Part shown: positions 1 through 7,675 of the stretch, in pieces
Numbering within the stretch: position 1 is the stretch's first letter
Layout of the letters: every line of letters begins with the position of its first letter
Origin: Actinomycetota bacterium
Lineage (GTDB): Bacteria; Actinomycetota; Acidimicrobiia; Acidimicrobiales; JAJPHE01
Assembly (NCBI GenBank): GCA_027315345.1
Contig: DAHUYE010000044.1
Span: 1-64,000 of the forward strand
Reading direction: 5' to 3'
DNA: 64,000 bases
Translations under genes and position numbers: made by a program
The notes under the pieces: generated by a model
Told to the model about the DNA's origin: nothing
What the model saw: the letters and a program-made list of their open reading frames with translations, nothing else
Database searches by the model: none

Positions 1-549
1 CACGTCCACGAAGCTGGTGGCATAGAAGGTGTTGCGGGTCCGGGAGGCGGCCAGCATCTTGTGTTCGTCCACGCCCAGGGCGCTAACCCTGCCCAGGCGA
101 GCCGGGTCCTCCACCAGAGGGGTGCCGTGGCGGGTCACCGCCGCCATGGCCGTGGCCCAGCCCACCCCGAAGTCCCGGGCCACCGAAGCCACCGAGGAGC
201 CCTGCTCACCCACCCGTCGGCAGATGTCCTTGGCCGCCCGGGTGGTCAGGCAGTCCTCGACCAGCGCGGAATCCTCGCTGAAGGTCTTGGTCTCACAGTC
301 GGCCTCGGGACAGACCCAGCGCCGCTTGGCCCACACCAGGCGGACCGGTCTTCCTCCGGCGGGCAGGTCCCGGATCTGGATCCTCGTCCGCCCATGGCCC
401 ACGGCCCGGGTGCCACACGCCCCACAGCCCACCGGCGCCGGCCGGGTCTGGACCGAGATGAAGACCTCACCGGCCTCCTCGGTCATGGCCAGCACCTCGA
501 AACCGTCCATCCCCAGCAGTGCGGTGGCGCCAGCATTACCGTTTGTCAT
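1..549 (-). CDS. ISL3-family transposase, N-terminal part (runs off the window)
   Basis: This DDE transposase would catalyse movement of the surrounding insertion sequence. The visible 183 residues show the expected order: an N-terminal zinc-ribbon with CxxC near residues 42-45 and C-x4-C near 80-85, then a helix-turn-helix region (residues ~105-145, including SVASVARDFGVGWATA), then the start of the catalytic core with GVDEHK, whose Asp is the first of the DDE triad. The ATG at 547-549 gives an intact N terminus. The rest of the protein is outside the window, so whether the gene is functional cannot be judged. Confidence 0.88.
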   Translation of the reverse strand, partial: MTNGNAGATALLGMDGFEVLAMTEEAGEVFISVQTRPAPVGCGACGTRAVGHGRTRIQIRDLPAGGRPVRLVWAKRRWVCPEADCETKTFSEDSALVEDCLTTRAAKDICRRVGEQGSSVASVARDFGVGWATAMAAVTRHGTPLVEDPARLGRVSALGVDEHKMLAASRTRNTFYATSFVDV

Positions 550-676
550 TGTCCCGTGTCCTTCGCAGTCGAGCAGTTCGGAAGACCGCAAGACTCGGGG
601 GCCACGGGGCCCAAGTGGTGGATCTATAGGCAGATCACCGAGTTGACACCGCCCCACAGCTCAACGCGAAGAGCCC
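1..676 (-). mobile_element. ISL3-family insertion sequence, one end only
   Basis: The segment holds the first 183 codons of an ISL3 transposase and, about 125 bp upstream of its start, a terminus reading GGGCTCTTCGCGTTGAGC on the minus strand from 676. That GGCTCTTCGC-type end is characteristic of ISL3 terminal inverted repeats. The bases just outside are A/T-rich (CAATATAAC), as this family prefers. The other end and the 8-bp target duplication lie beyond the window's left edge. The element interrupts the reading frame at 635-1492, whose last 13 or so codons are IS sequence. Confidence 0.85.
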
Positions 677-1492
677 GTTATATTGCTGGCCGCCCGCCTC
701 GGTGACCTCGGTTCCATCAGCGACACGGATGGAACCCAGGCCAGTGAGGCGGCTGACCAGGATCCTGATCTGGGAGGGATCCAGCGGGGCGGGATGCGCG
801 TCCCGACACTGGAGGGCATAGAGCAGCTCGGCTCGCACGAGGTTCGACAAAGGCGCCAGGGAGAACTGGTGTGCTCCGAGCTTCGGGCTCTGGCGCGCCG
901 CCCAAGTCGTGACATCCTCGAGGCCGTTCCGGCGGGCATCTTGGCGGAAGCGGCCGACGTGGAACCGGCACAGTCCCGGTCGGCTGCGTCGCTCCCGTTC
1001 GCAGCCGTCCACCAGGCAGGCCGCACGCCTGGCGAAGCCGACGGCGTGGGCGACGAAGTCCTCGAAGCTGGTGCTGGCTTGCTCGCGCTCCCAGACGCGC
1101 AGATGACGCAGGCAGAGGTCCTGGCAGTGGAGATCGCTTTCACAGTCACCCACGACGCAGCGCGGGGGGACCAATGCCCGCACGCCAGCCCTCTCGGGCG
1201 AGACATCGAAGTCCTCCTCCGAGCGATCTGAGTCCGACAGTGCCCGTCGACACGCATCGCAGCGCCCGTTGTGCCGGCGCGTCGTAGCCGGGCACCCCGG
1301 GCTGCGACAGGACCAGGCCCGGGTGCGGGGGTTGTCCAGGTCCCCGGTGAACAGCCAGATGCCTTGGTCCCACTCGCCCGGCCTCCAGCGGGGATCGATG
1401 TGAGCCTCGAGCCAGGTCAACCACTCGGCGTCGGCGGGCGGAATCGGCCGGGGAGTCCCAGACCGGACCAGCGACAGGGCGGCGGGCCTCAT
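635..1492 (-). pseudogene. Tn554 TnpB-like recombinase, N-terminal fragment cut by the ISL3 element
   Basis: The open frame encodes 285 residues, but only about 272 are native; codons downstream of position 676 belong to the ISL3 terminus and supply an accidental TGA. Three tandem Cys/His motifs are visible: C62-x4-C67-x10-C78-x2-C81, C112-x4-C117-x9-C127-x2-H130 and C159-x4-C164-x10-C175-x2-H178. No catalytic recombinase domain is present, as expected if it lay downstream of the insertion. The ATG overlaps the stop of the upstream tyrosine recombinase (ATGA), the layout of tnpA-tnpB in Tn554-like elements, so I read it as the N-terminal region of the partner recombinase. The TnpB assignment is inference; the disruption is seen directly. 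Confidence 0.62.
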
Positions 1493-2658
1493 CGAGAGGG
1501 CTTTCCGGCGGCCACCGCCTCCACCGCCCGGCGGCGGTCTTCATCTCTGGCGTGCAGGTACACCAGCGTGGAGGCGGGACTTACATGACCCAACAGATCC
1601 TGGACTACATCGAGGTCGACCCCGGCCCGCACCCAGTTGGTGGCCGCAGTCTGGCGCAGCATGTGGGGCCGTAGATCGAAGCCCACCTGGCGGGCCAGGC
1701 GCTCGAAGAAGCCCTTGGCCCCCCGGTAGGTCATCGGTCCACCGAAGGGCGCGTGGTAGAGGTCGACCAGAACCATGTCGGTGTCATCCTCGGGGAGGAT
1801 CTGGGACCGCTCGAAGGCGTAGTCGGCGTAGGTGGACAGGACCACATCACTGGCGGGAACGGTGCGGGGGTAGCGGGACTTGGCCAGGGCTCCGTTGGGG
1901 TTGAGCCGGTGACGGACGTGCACGTGTGGCCCCACCACGCCACAGCCGAGTGTCCGGGAGTCGGGCAAGAAGTGCATGTCCCCCCGACGCAGGCCGAGGG
2001 CTTCGCCGATGCGCAGGCCAGTGTCATGCAGCAGTTGGACCATGAAGGCCTCTCGTGGCCCACGACAGGCGCCGAAGGCCGCCGCTGACTGATCGGCGCT
2101 CAACGCCTCGGGGAAGGCGGTCTGGGCCCGGGCACGCACCTGGCGGGCTCGCACGGTGCGGAACTGGCCCCGCTCACCGGGGTCGAACCCGGCGGGCAGG
2201 AAGGCCATCCAGCGGGGCTCGACCAGCTGGTCGGCCACCCGGGCGCCGACCCGCCCGGTCCGGGCGCAGAAGCGGAGGAACTCGCAGACGGCGATGAGGA
2301 TGGCGTCCACGGTCCCTCCCCGGCGGTAGCCGGTCCGGCCCGGCGTCATCTCCACCCAGGCCTTGAACCGGGCCAGGTCGGCCAGACCGATCGTTTTCCA
2401 GTCGACCCCGGTGGCCGAGCACCAGCTCAAGAACATGGCGGTCCGACTGGCGTAGACCCGGATGGTGTTGGGCGACCGGTCAGCGCCGTGGAGACCCCAG
2501 CAGAACTCGGTGGCCTCGGCGTGGATGACCAGGTAGGGGTCCAGCACCACCCAGCGCACCGAACCGTCGGCGGGCGAGACGGCCCGCTCGGCCTGGAAGC
2601 GATGCTCAGCCTCCGGTCTCTGTTCCTCGGTGGACCACTCCAGGTCCTCGGTGGTCAT
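1489..2658 (-). CDS. Tyrosine recombinase/integrase, Tn554 TnpA-like
   Basis: A 389-residue site-specific tyrosine recombinase that cuts and rejoins DNA through a phosphotyrosine intermediate. The SAM-like core-binding domain spans roughly residues 40-135 and the catalytic domain ~185-375. All catalytic residues are present: R216 (TGLRIGEAL), K260, H332 and R335 (HMLR), H358 (LLGHVSPAS) and the nucleophile Y367 (TLVYLHA). The frame is intact, so the enzyme could be active. It is translationally coupled (4-bp overlap) to the interrupted Cys-rich partner downstream. Pairing with a large second recombinase gene is typical of Tn554-type transposons, which need both proteins; loss of the partner may have immobilised the element. 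Confidence 0.9.
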   Translation of the reverse strand: MTTEDLEWSTEEQRPEAEHRFQAERAVSPADGSVRWVVLDPYLVIHAEATEFCWGLHGADRSPNTIRVYASRTAMFLSWCSATGVDWKTIGLADLARFKAWVEMTPGRTGYRRGGTVDAILIAVCEFLRFCARTGRVGARVADQLVEPRWMAFLPAGFDPGERGQFRTVRARQVRARAQTAFPEALSADQSAAAFGACRGPREAFMVQLLHDTGLRIGEALGLRRGDMHFLPDSRTLGCGVVGPHVHVRHRLNPNGALAKSRYPRTVPASDVVLSTYADYAFERSQILPEDDTDMVLVDLYHAPFGGPMTYRGAKGFFERLARQVGFDLRPHMLRQTAATNWVRAGVDLDVVQDLLGHVSPASTLVYLHARDEDRRRAVEAVAAGKPSR

Positions 2659-2724
2659 TGCCTTGAAGTATCAGACTTCCGGGCATCGAACGGGTGGACC
2701 GTCCGACGCGGTAGCAATCGAGCT

Positions 2725-3063
2725 ATGCCCTCCCAGCAGGAACGACGGAGCCAGCACCAGATCATGTCCGAGATCGCCAAGCTCGGCTTCTGCTTGCCCG
2801 GCAGCCTGGTGACTCGTAGTTCGCGCTGTGGCAGCCTGACCTGCGCCTGCCACAGCGACCCTGGCCGGCTGCATGGGCCCTACCTGTCCTGGACCCGCAA
2901 GGTCGACGGCAAGACGGTCACCCGCAACCTGAGCCCGGACCAGGTCGATCGCTATCGGGCATGGTTCGACAACGCCAAGCGACTACGTCAGCTGGTCGGC
3001 GAGCTGGAGGAGCTGTCGGTGAGCGTGGCGGCCGAAGCCGAAGGATGGAACTCACCTCACTGA
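2725..3063 (+). CDS. DUF6788-like small protein associated with mobile elements
   Basis: The 112-residue product contains a Cys-rich stretch (SSRCGSLTCACHSD) followed by HGPYLSWTRK and a C-terminal helical segment with RLRQLVGELEELS. This pattern matches the small DUF6788 family often found beside transposases; function is unknown and I assign none. I chose the ATG at 2725, giving a protein without the low-quality upstream extension; the ATG at 2764 is an alternative. It is divergent from the tyrosine recombinase with 66 bp between starts, so both promoters must lie there. It may be cargo or an accessory factor of the same element. Confidence 0.6.
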   Translation: MPSQQERRSQHQIMSEIAKLGFCLPGSLVTRSSRCGSLTCACHSDPGRLHGPYLSWTRKVDGKTVTRNLSPDQVDRYRAWFDNAKRLRQLVGELEELSVSVAAEAEGWNSPH

Positions 3064-3135
3064 GGATGAGCCCTGATTCGGCTTACGTGACCCACGTGCC
3101 CTGCAACTGCCAGATAACAGTGAGTCACGAGAGCT

Positions 3136-4161
3136 TCAGGCTACGTAGCTCATGTCCCTCAGGGGCATATGGGCAGGGGAGATAACGCCGGTGTGTTTGA
3201 GGTCATGTGGACGCAACGGTTCCAGATCTGCGGCGCGAACGGCCGGACGCCAGCTGAGCCTGCGGAAGTCCGAGGCGTAGAGGGGCCGCTCGCCGCTCGG
3301 ACCGAAGACATAAGTCATTCCGGGCTGGCGCACCAGGTGGTCGCGCAACTCGGACACGATCGAGTCCGGCAGGGTCATCGACCGCCGCCCCGCCTTGGTC
3401 TTCGGGGGCCCCTCAAGGACCCGGCCCCGGACCTGCACGGCGTTGTTGGCGATCCGGATCGTTCCGACCTCCAGTTCTTGGTCCACCCGACGCAGGCCGG
3501 CCGCTTCGCCGATCCGCAAAGTGGCCCAAGCCATCACCAGGACCATCGCCCGGTACCGGGGATCGATGCTGTCCGCCAGGCGTTCCAGCTCGGCCGGGGT
3601 GAGGAACCGGCCTTCGTGGCGGACCAACCGCGGGAGCCGCACTCCGGTCGCCGGAGTGATGCCAATAACTCCACGGTCGACGGCGGAGCGCAGTAGTTGG
3701 TCCATGACCGTGAAGGTGCGTCGCACGGTGGCGGGCGCCATCCGCTCCGCGAGTTGATCGACCCACTCCTGCACGTCCGCCCGATCGAGCCGCCCCAGTT
3801 GGGCCGCACCGAAGAAAGGCAGGACGTCACGGTCCAGCGCCTGGCGGTCCCGGATCCTGGTCGACGGTCGGTGCCCTTGGCGCTGCTTCCACCAGAGCTC
3901 GGCGAAGTCGGTGACTGTCTGACGGCCGGCCTGGCGATCCGGCCGATGTAGAGCTTGGGTCTTGCCCTGGAACTCCGCCAAGGCCTGACCGGGCCCTGGA
4001 AATCGGGGGTCGCCGCCGGGTCTGGGCGACCAGGCCGGATCAACCTCTGCTGAAGGGGACGGGGGTCCGGGGACTGTCTTTCTCGCCAGGCGCTGGCCAG
4101 CTGGGCGCTCAAGCCTTGCGGAGTTCCACCGGCCGTGGCCCACGGAGGTCAGACCCGCCAT
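3136..4161 (-). pseudogene. Phage-type tyrosine integrase, C-terminally truncated remnant
   Basis: Residues ~80-150 form the core-binding domain of a phage integrase and ~185-325 the start of the catalytic domain. R216 (ATLRIGEAAGL), the beta-hairpin Lys region (PKTKAGRRS) and box-II His319 (HDLKH, with Lys in place of the usual Arg) are present. Homology stops right after HDLKHTGV at about position 3183; the second His and the nucleophilic Tyr are missing and 15 unrelated residues lead to a stop. The first ~60 residues are Pro/Arg-rich and look out of frame, and the start overlaps the serine recombinase end by 13 bp. It cannot be an active recombinase; it is probably debris from a rearrangement at the island edge. 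Confidence 0.75.
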
Positions 4162-5594
4162 AGGACCTCCACCCGGTCAAGATCGACCGTCTTGCTTCCG
4201 CGCCGAGATGCTGGCTTGATTCGTACCTCGGCGATGACAGCCTGGAGGATGGCGCGCTGACGGGTGAAGGGCAGGTCGGGCCAAAGCACGTCAACAGGAG
4301 CGGGGTCTCGTGCCAGGTCGGCGACGGCCTTCTCCTGCAGGTCCCGAGCCAGTTCGGCCTCGGCCGCCTCGCGACGGGCGGCCAGCGCCTCCCGGGCCTC
4401 TAGCCATTCGCTCCTCGTTATCCGTTCGGCGGCCCAGTCCTGGGCCAACTCCTTGAGCTTGGAGTCCACGGCGCTCAGTTCCCTGGCCAGATCACGGCTC
4501 GGAGCGGGCAGGCCAGGCCGACGGCGCTCGTCCAGGGCGGGGGAGGAGAGGCGGTAAATGACCTGGGCCACGACGAAGTCCTCGACGGGTTGCATGGCGA
4601 TCGTGATACCGCCGCACTGAGGACGGCCCGGTCGTTTAGTGCACCTCAGCCGAAGGCGTTCGCCCACGGGGACGGGCTCCAACTTGCATCCGCAGAGACC
4701 GCAGGTCCCCAATCCCCGGAGCAGGATGCTTCGGGGGGCGTTCGGTCCCGGTCTGCCGGCGGATGCCCTAAAGCGCGCGCGTACCTGCTCCCAGGCGGCC
4801 CGGTCGATCAGGGCGGGCCAGAGCGCCTCACCTACCACCTCACCGCGATGCTGGCGTAGCCCGGCGATGCGCGGGGCCAGGAGGATGTTCCGCAGGGTGG
4901 CGTCGCTCCACAATTTGCCCGTCGGCGTTCGATGACCAGCTCGGTTCCAGGACCGGACGATCGAGAGGAGCCCCTCCCCGGACAGGAACCGGTCTGTTGC
5001 CTGGCGGACGAGCGCGGCCTCCTCCTCCTGAACGGTGACCCGGTCGTACTCGTATCCGAAAGGCCGGTGGTTGTTCCGGCCGCTCGGGCGGCCCTGGGCG
5101 GCGTGTCGGGCCTTCATGTCCCGCAGACGGGCTTCAGTCTTCTTCGACTCCTCCCGGTCCATTGTGGCCCGGATCCCGAGCTCGAACTCCGACATGAAGC
5201 CGGACCCTGGGATGAGGACGAAGCGGTCCAGGTCCAGCCCCGCCTCCTCGGCGGCCTCGAAGAGCGGAGCCCACCCGGGTCCGCCGCCCCGGGATAGCCG
5301 GTCGGTCTTGTAGGCGATCACGGTGTCAACTTCGCCAGATCGGAGCAACTCGAGGACCTCAGGGAAGCGTGGCCGGAGCCGGCCCCGCTCCGTGTAAGCC
5401 GAGGTTGACGGAGGCTCCAGGATGACGTGGCGGACCTCGATCCCGAACTGGTCCGCGGTGGCCTGGCATGCCTTTGTCTGTGTGTCCAGGGACTCGCTCA
5501 GCTCGCGCGTCTTCGACTGACGGCCGTAAACGACTCCCGTCCGGATTGGAGTGACCGGGACACTCCGCCTCCTCCTCGCTGCCGCGACCCCCAT
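4149..5594 (-). CDS. Large serine recombinase (site-specific integrase)
   Basis: A phiC31-type large serine recombinase that would integrate and excise the island. The N-terminal resolvase domain contains VYGRQSKTRELSESLDTQ with the nucleophilic Ser, then YKTDRLSRG. It is followed by a recombinase domain (GRNNHRPFGYEYD and on), a zinc ribbon (CGLCGC, then C-x9-C in the CTKRPGRPQC segment) and a C-terminal coiled coil rich in Ala, Glu and Arg. I prefer the ATG at 5594 (481 aa). The frame also extends to a TTG at 5630, but a TATGAT -10-like hexamer lies between them at 5613-5618. The frame begins exactly where dinG homology ends, so the gene sits at the attachment junction, as usual for these integrases. 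Confidence 0.9.
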   Translation of the reverse strand: MGVAAARRRRSVPVTPIRTGVVYGRQSKTRELSESLDTQTKACQATADQFGIEVRHVILEPPSTSAYTERGRLRPRFPEVLELLRSGEVDTVIAYKTDRLSRGGGPGWAPLFEAAEEAGLDLDRFVLIPGSGFMSEFELGIRATMDREESKKTEARLRDMKARHAAQGRPSGRNNHRPFGYEYDRVTVQEEEAALVRQATDRFLSGEGLLSIVRSWNRAGHRTPTGKLWSDATLRNILLAPRIAGLRQHRGEVVGEALWPALIDRAAWEQVRARFRASAGRPGPNAPRSILLRGLGTCGLCGCKLEPVPVGERLRLRCTKRPGRPQCGGITIAMQPVEDFVVAQVIYRLSSPALDERRRPGLPAPSRDLARELSAVDSKLKELAQDWAAERITRSEWLEAREALAARREAAEAELARDLQEKAVADLARDPAPVDVLWPDLPFTRQRAILQAVIAEVRIKPASRRGSKTVDLDRVEVLWRV

Positions 5595-5612
5595 GGTGCT
5601 GATGCTAGGCCC

Positions 5613-5618
5613 ATCATA
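5613..5618 (-). promoter_or_regulatory. Candidate -10 box for the serine recombinase
   Basis: TATGAT on the minus strand places a transcription start about 11 nt upstream of the ATG at 5594. No convincing -35 is visible at 16-18 bp, so support rests on the -10 match. It favours the ATG over the upstream TTG, which would lie outside the transcript. Confidence 0.35.
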
Positions 5619-5642
5619 GGTGTAAATCAAGTAGTAGCCGTG
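5618..5642. other. Chromosome/island junction inside dinG (probable att site)
   Basis: Reading dinG on the minus strand, family homology continues through VVVATAT and then meets a TGA at 5627-5629, where the integrase frame opens. Native DinG proteins continue with a helicase sequence. The recombination point therefore lies within these ~25 bp. The opposite junction, with the rest of dinG, is not in the window, so the exact core dinucleotide cannot be set. Confidence 0.65.
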
Positions 5643-5902
5643 GCCACCACCACCGGGCGGCCCGAGAGGATGGCCGGGACCAGATAGGCCAGGGATTTGC
5701 CCGTCCCGGTCCCGGCCTGGACCACGAGGTGGCGACGCGAACTGAGGGCCCGGCCGACGGCCTGGGCCATGTCCACCTGGCCGGGGCGGGCCTCACCCCC
5801 GCCCGGCAGGCCGGCGGTCACCCGGGCCAGGGTCGAGGTTATGGAGTCGTTCGGTGCCACCTCCGGAAGGTACCGGCCGGGGGTGACGGCCGGCGCGAGC
5901 AT
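5627..5902 (-). pseudogene. dinG: dinG-type helicase, 5' fragment split by the island
   Basis: Ninety-one codons encode the N terminus of a DinG/XPD-like superfamily 2 DNA helicase, including RPGQVDMAQAVGRAL and a Walker A motif QAGTGTGKSLAYLVPAIL (residues ~62-79), ending at GRPVVVATAT. DinG enzymes normally exceed 600 residues; the DEAH box, Fe-S cluster cysteines and second motor domain are absent. The frame terminates immediately at the serine recombinase junction, so integration inactivated the gene in this genome unless precise excision restores it. The start codon lies only 6 bp from that of the divergent DUF2277 gene. Confidence 0.85.
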
Positions 5903-5908
5903 AGGGTC

Positions 5909-6175
5909 ATGTGTAGAAGCATCGTGGTCCTGAGGGGCGAGGAGCCGGCCACCCCGGCCGAGGTGGAAGCGGCGTCCCGCCAGTACGTGCGCAAGGTGGC
6001 CGGCGCCCGGGTGCCCTCCAAGCCGAACGAGGCGGCCTTCGAGCGGGCCGTGGAGGAGGTGACCAGGGCGACCGCCCGCCTGCTGGAGGAGTGGGTCACC
6101 CCCAAAGGCTCCCGTCCTCCGGCCCTGGCCAAAAGCAGAGCGGTGGCCCGGGCCAAAGCCGTCGGAAGCGGCTGA
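5909..6175 (+). CDS. DUF2277 family protein
   Basis: An 88-residue protein beginning MCRSIVVLRG, with PATPAEVEAASRQYVRKVAG and PSKPNEAAFERAVEEV, the conserved pattern of DUF2277, a small family of unknown function. Length matches the family. The ATG at 5909 is chosen because MCRS is the family's usual N terminus; only 6 bp separate it from the dinG start on the other strand, so its promoter must lie within dinG or its transcript is leaderless. The last ~20 residues are a basic Ala/Lys/Arg tail. Confidence 0.8.
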   Translation: MCRSIVVLRGEEPATPAEVEAASRQYVRKVAGARVPSKPNEAAFERAVEEVTRATARLLEEWVTPKGSRPPALAKSRAVARAKAVGSG

Positions 6176-6202
6176 AAGGGTCTTTGGTTACCATTCCGGC
6201 CC

Positions 6203-6796
6203 GTGCCAGGGGGTCGGAGGCGGAGCAGTCTGATGGCAGTGGCGGTGGCGGCTGCCCTCGGAGTGGCCGGCTGCTCGTCATCGACAGCCAAGACAGCCCA
6301 CTCCGCCACCAGCAAGGCCGCGCCCACCACGGCCCCCACCGCCACTTCCACTACCGCCGCCGCGGCCACCAGTTCGACCAGTTCGACCAGCACCACCGTG
6401 CACGCCACCACCACCTCGAACACTGTGCACGTCACCACGACCACGGCCCCGCCCAGGACCGTCACGGCCGGGTCGTCGGACAACGGTCGAACCATCGACC
6501 TGCACGTGGGCGACACCCTCGAGGTGGTCCTGTCCGGCTGCGGGGGGTGCGGCTACCAGTGGGAGATGACCGGCCAGCCCAGCCCGGTCGTCTTCCGCTA
6601 CGAGGGTGAGTCGACCACCACCCCGACCAGCTCGACGGCGCCGGGGGCGGCCCCGATCGTCGGCAGCCCCGTCACCTACACCTGGACCTTCAAGGCCCTC
6701 TCGGCTCACTCCACCGGGTTCGTGGCCGGCTACTACCCGCCCAGCCAGAAGCAACCCACCCAGACCTACACCCTCCACCTGGTGGTCTCCTCCTAG
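6203..6796 (+). CDS. Lipoprotein with chagasin-like (I42) domain
   Basis: A 197-residue predicted lipoprotein. A hydrophobic signal (LMAVAVAAALGVAGC) ends in a lipobox with Cys at about residue 24, followed by a ~60-residue Ser/Thr/Ala linker, then a beta-rich domain starting at about residue 95. That domain has GRTIDLHVGDTLEVVLSG, GCGYQWEM (the Gly-Tyr-x-Trp loop of I42 inhibitors) and a late GFVAGYYPPS loop. I42 proteins inhibit papain-like cysteine peptidases, so an extracellular inhibitor anchored to the membrane is plausible. Start is GTG. A related domain occurs in the anti-sigma-like protein at 22288-23034. Confidence 0.7.
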   Translation: MPGGRRRSSLMAVAVAAALGVAGCSSSTAKTAHSATSKAAPTTAPTATSTTAAAATSSTSSTSTTVHATTTSNTVHVTTTTAPPRTVTAGSSDNGRTIDLHVGDTLEVVLSGCGGCGYQWEMTGQPSPVVFRYEGESTTTPTSSTAPGAAPIVGSPVTYTWTFKALSAHSTGFVAGYYPPSQKQPTQTYTLHLVVSS

Positions 6797-6878
6797 CCTC
6801 GGGCCTGTTCCGCCCGGGCCAAGCCGGCCCGGGGGCGGGTCCACCTCGGGGGCGGCGGCTCCGGGCCAGACTTCCGGG

Positions 6879-7643
6879 GTGCCGATACCCCCGGTTCGCC
6901 CACCCTGGGCGGAGTTGGTGGCCCGGTCGGCGGCGGAGCGGGGCCTGGCCGGGGCGGAGGTGGCCCGCCAGCTCGGGTTGAGCCCGGCGGCCTGGCGGGC
7001 CCGTCTCTCGGGCCGGGTGCGGCCCCTGACCTCCGAGCTGGTCCGCGTCGGCCAGCTCCTGGGCCTGTCCGCTGATGAGCTGATGGCGGCCGAGGTGGGA
7101 CCGGGAGGTCCCGATCTGGAGCTGCTGACCGAGCGGGACCGGAGTGTCTACCGGGCCAGTGCCGCTCTGGATGGAGGGGACGAACTGGCCGGCCTGGAGG
7201 ACGTGCGGGCTTTCGTCCATTCGGTCCTGTCCGGCCCGTGGTGGCAGCGGTGGGGCTCGGGGGTGACCGAGGTCGGCCTGGATCCGGCTCCCGGGCTGGG
7301 GGAGGGCGCTCCGGCCTGGCACGAGCCCCGGCTGGGTCAGGCCGGCGTCGCCCACGTTCTCCATCTGCCCCCGTGGTCCCGGCGGCCTGTCACCATCCTC
7401 CATGAGCTGGCCCACGTGGCCGCCCAACCCATCCTGTGGGCCAAGCCTCACGGTCCTCAATGGGCCCGGCTGTGGGTGGACCTGGTCGCCTCGGTCATGG
7501 GCCGCCCCGCTGCCCGCCGGCTGCGGGCCGCCCTGGGCGGGGAGGGAATCGGACTGGCCGGACCCAGCCGGGTGGCGGCCGAGTTGGCTCGGGGCCGCGC
7601 CGAACTGGAGAGGCTCCTCGGGATGGAGGGCGGGGAGGGGTAG
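6879..7643 (+). CDS. HTH domain fused to HELAH zinc metallopeptidase (TIGR04338-like)
   Basis: I place the start at the GTG of 6879 because the upstream extension overlaps the lipoprotein gene. Residues ~8-70 resemble an Xre-type helix-turn-helix (AGAEVARQLGLSPAAWRARL, then LGLSADEL). The rest resembles small actinobacterial metallohydrolases, with RSVYRASAALDGG, VRAFVHSVLSG and the zinc motif TILHELAHVAAQP (two His and the catalytic Glu) followed by HGPQWARLWVDL, whose His could be the third ligand. DNA-binding domain plus peptidase on one chain recalls ImmA/IrrE regulators, but the order and family differ. Target unknown. Confidence 0.65.
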   Translation: MPIPPVRPPWAELVARSAAERGLAGAEVARQLGLSPAAWRARLSGRVRPLTSELVRVGQLLGLSADELMAAEVGPGGPDLELLTERDRSVYRASAALDGGDELAGLEDVRAFVHSVLSGPWWQRWGSGVTEVGLDPAPGLGEGAPAWHEPRLGQAGVAHVLHLPPWSRRPVTILHELAHVAAQPILWAKPHGPQWARLWVDLVASVMGRPAARRLRAALGGEGIGLAGPSRVAAELARGRAELERLLGMEGGEG

Positions 7644-7675
7644 CTTCGCCGGGGACCGGTCGAGGTGAGGTGGTT

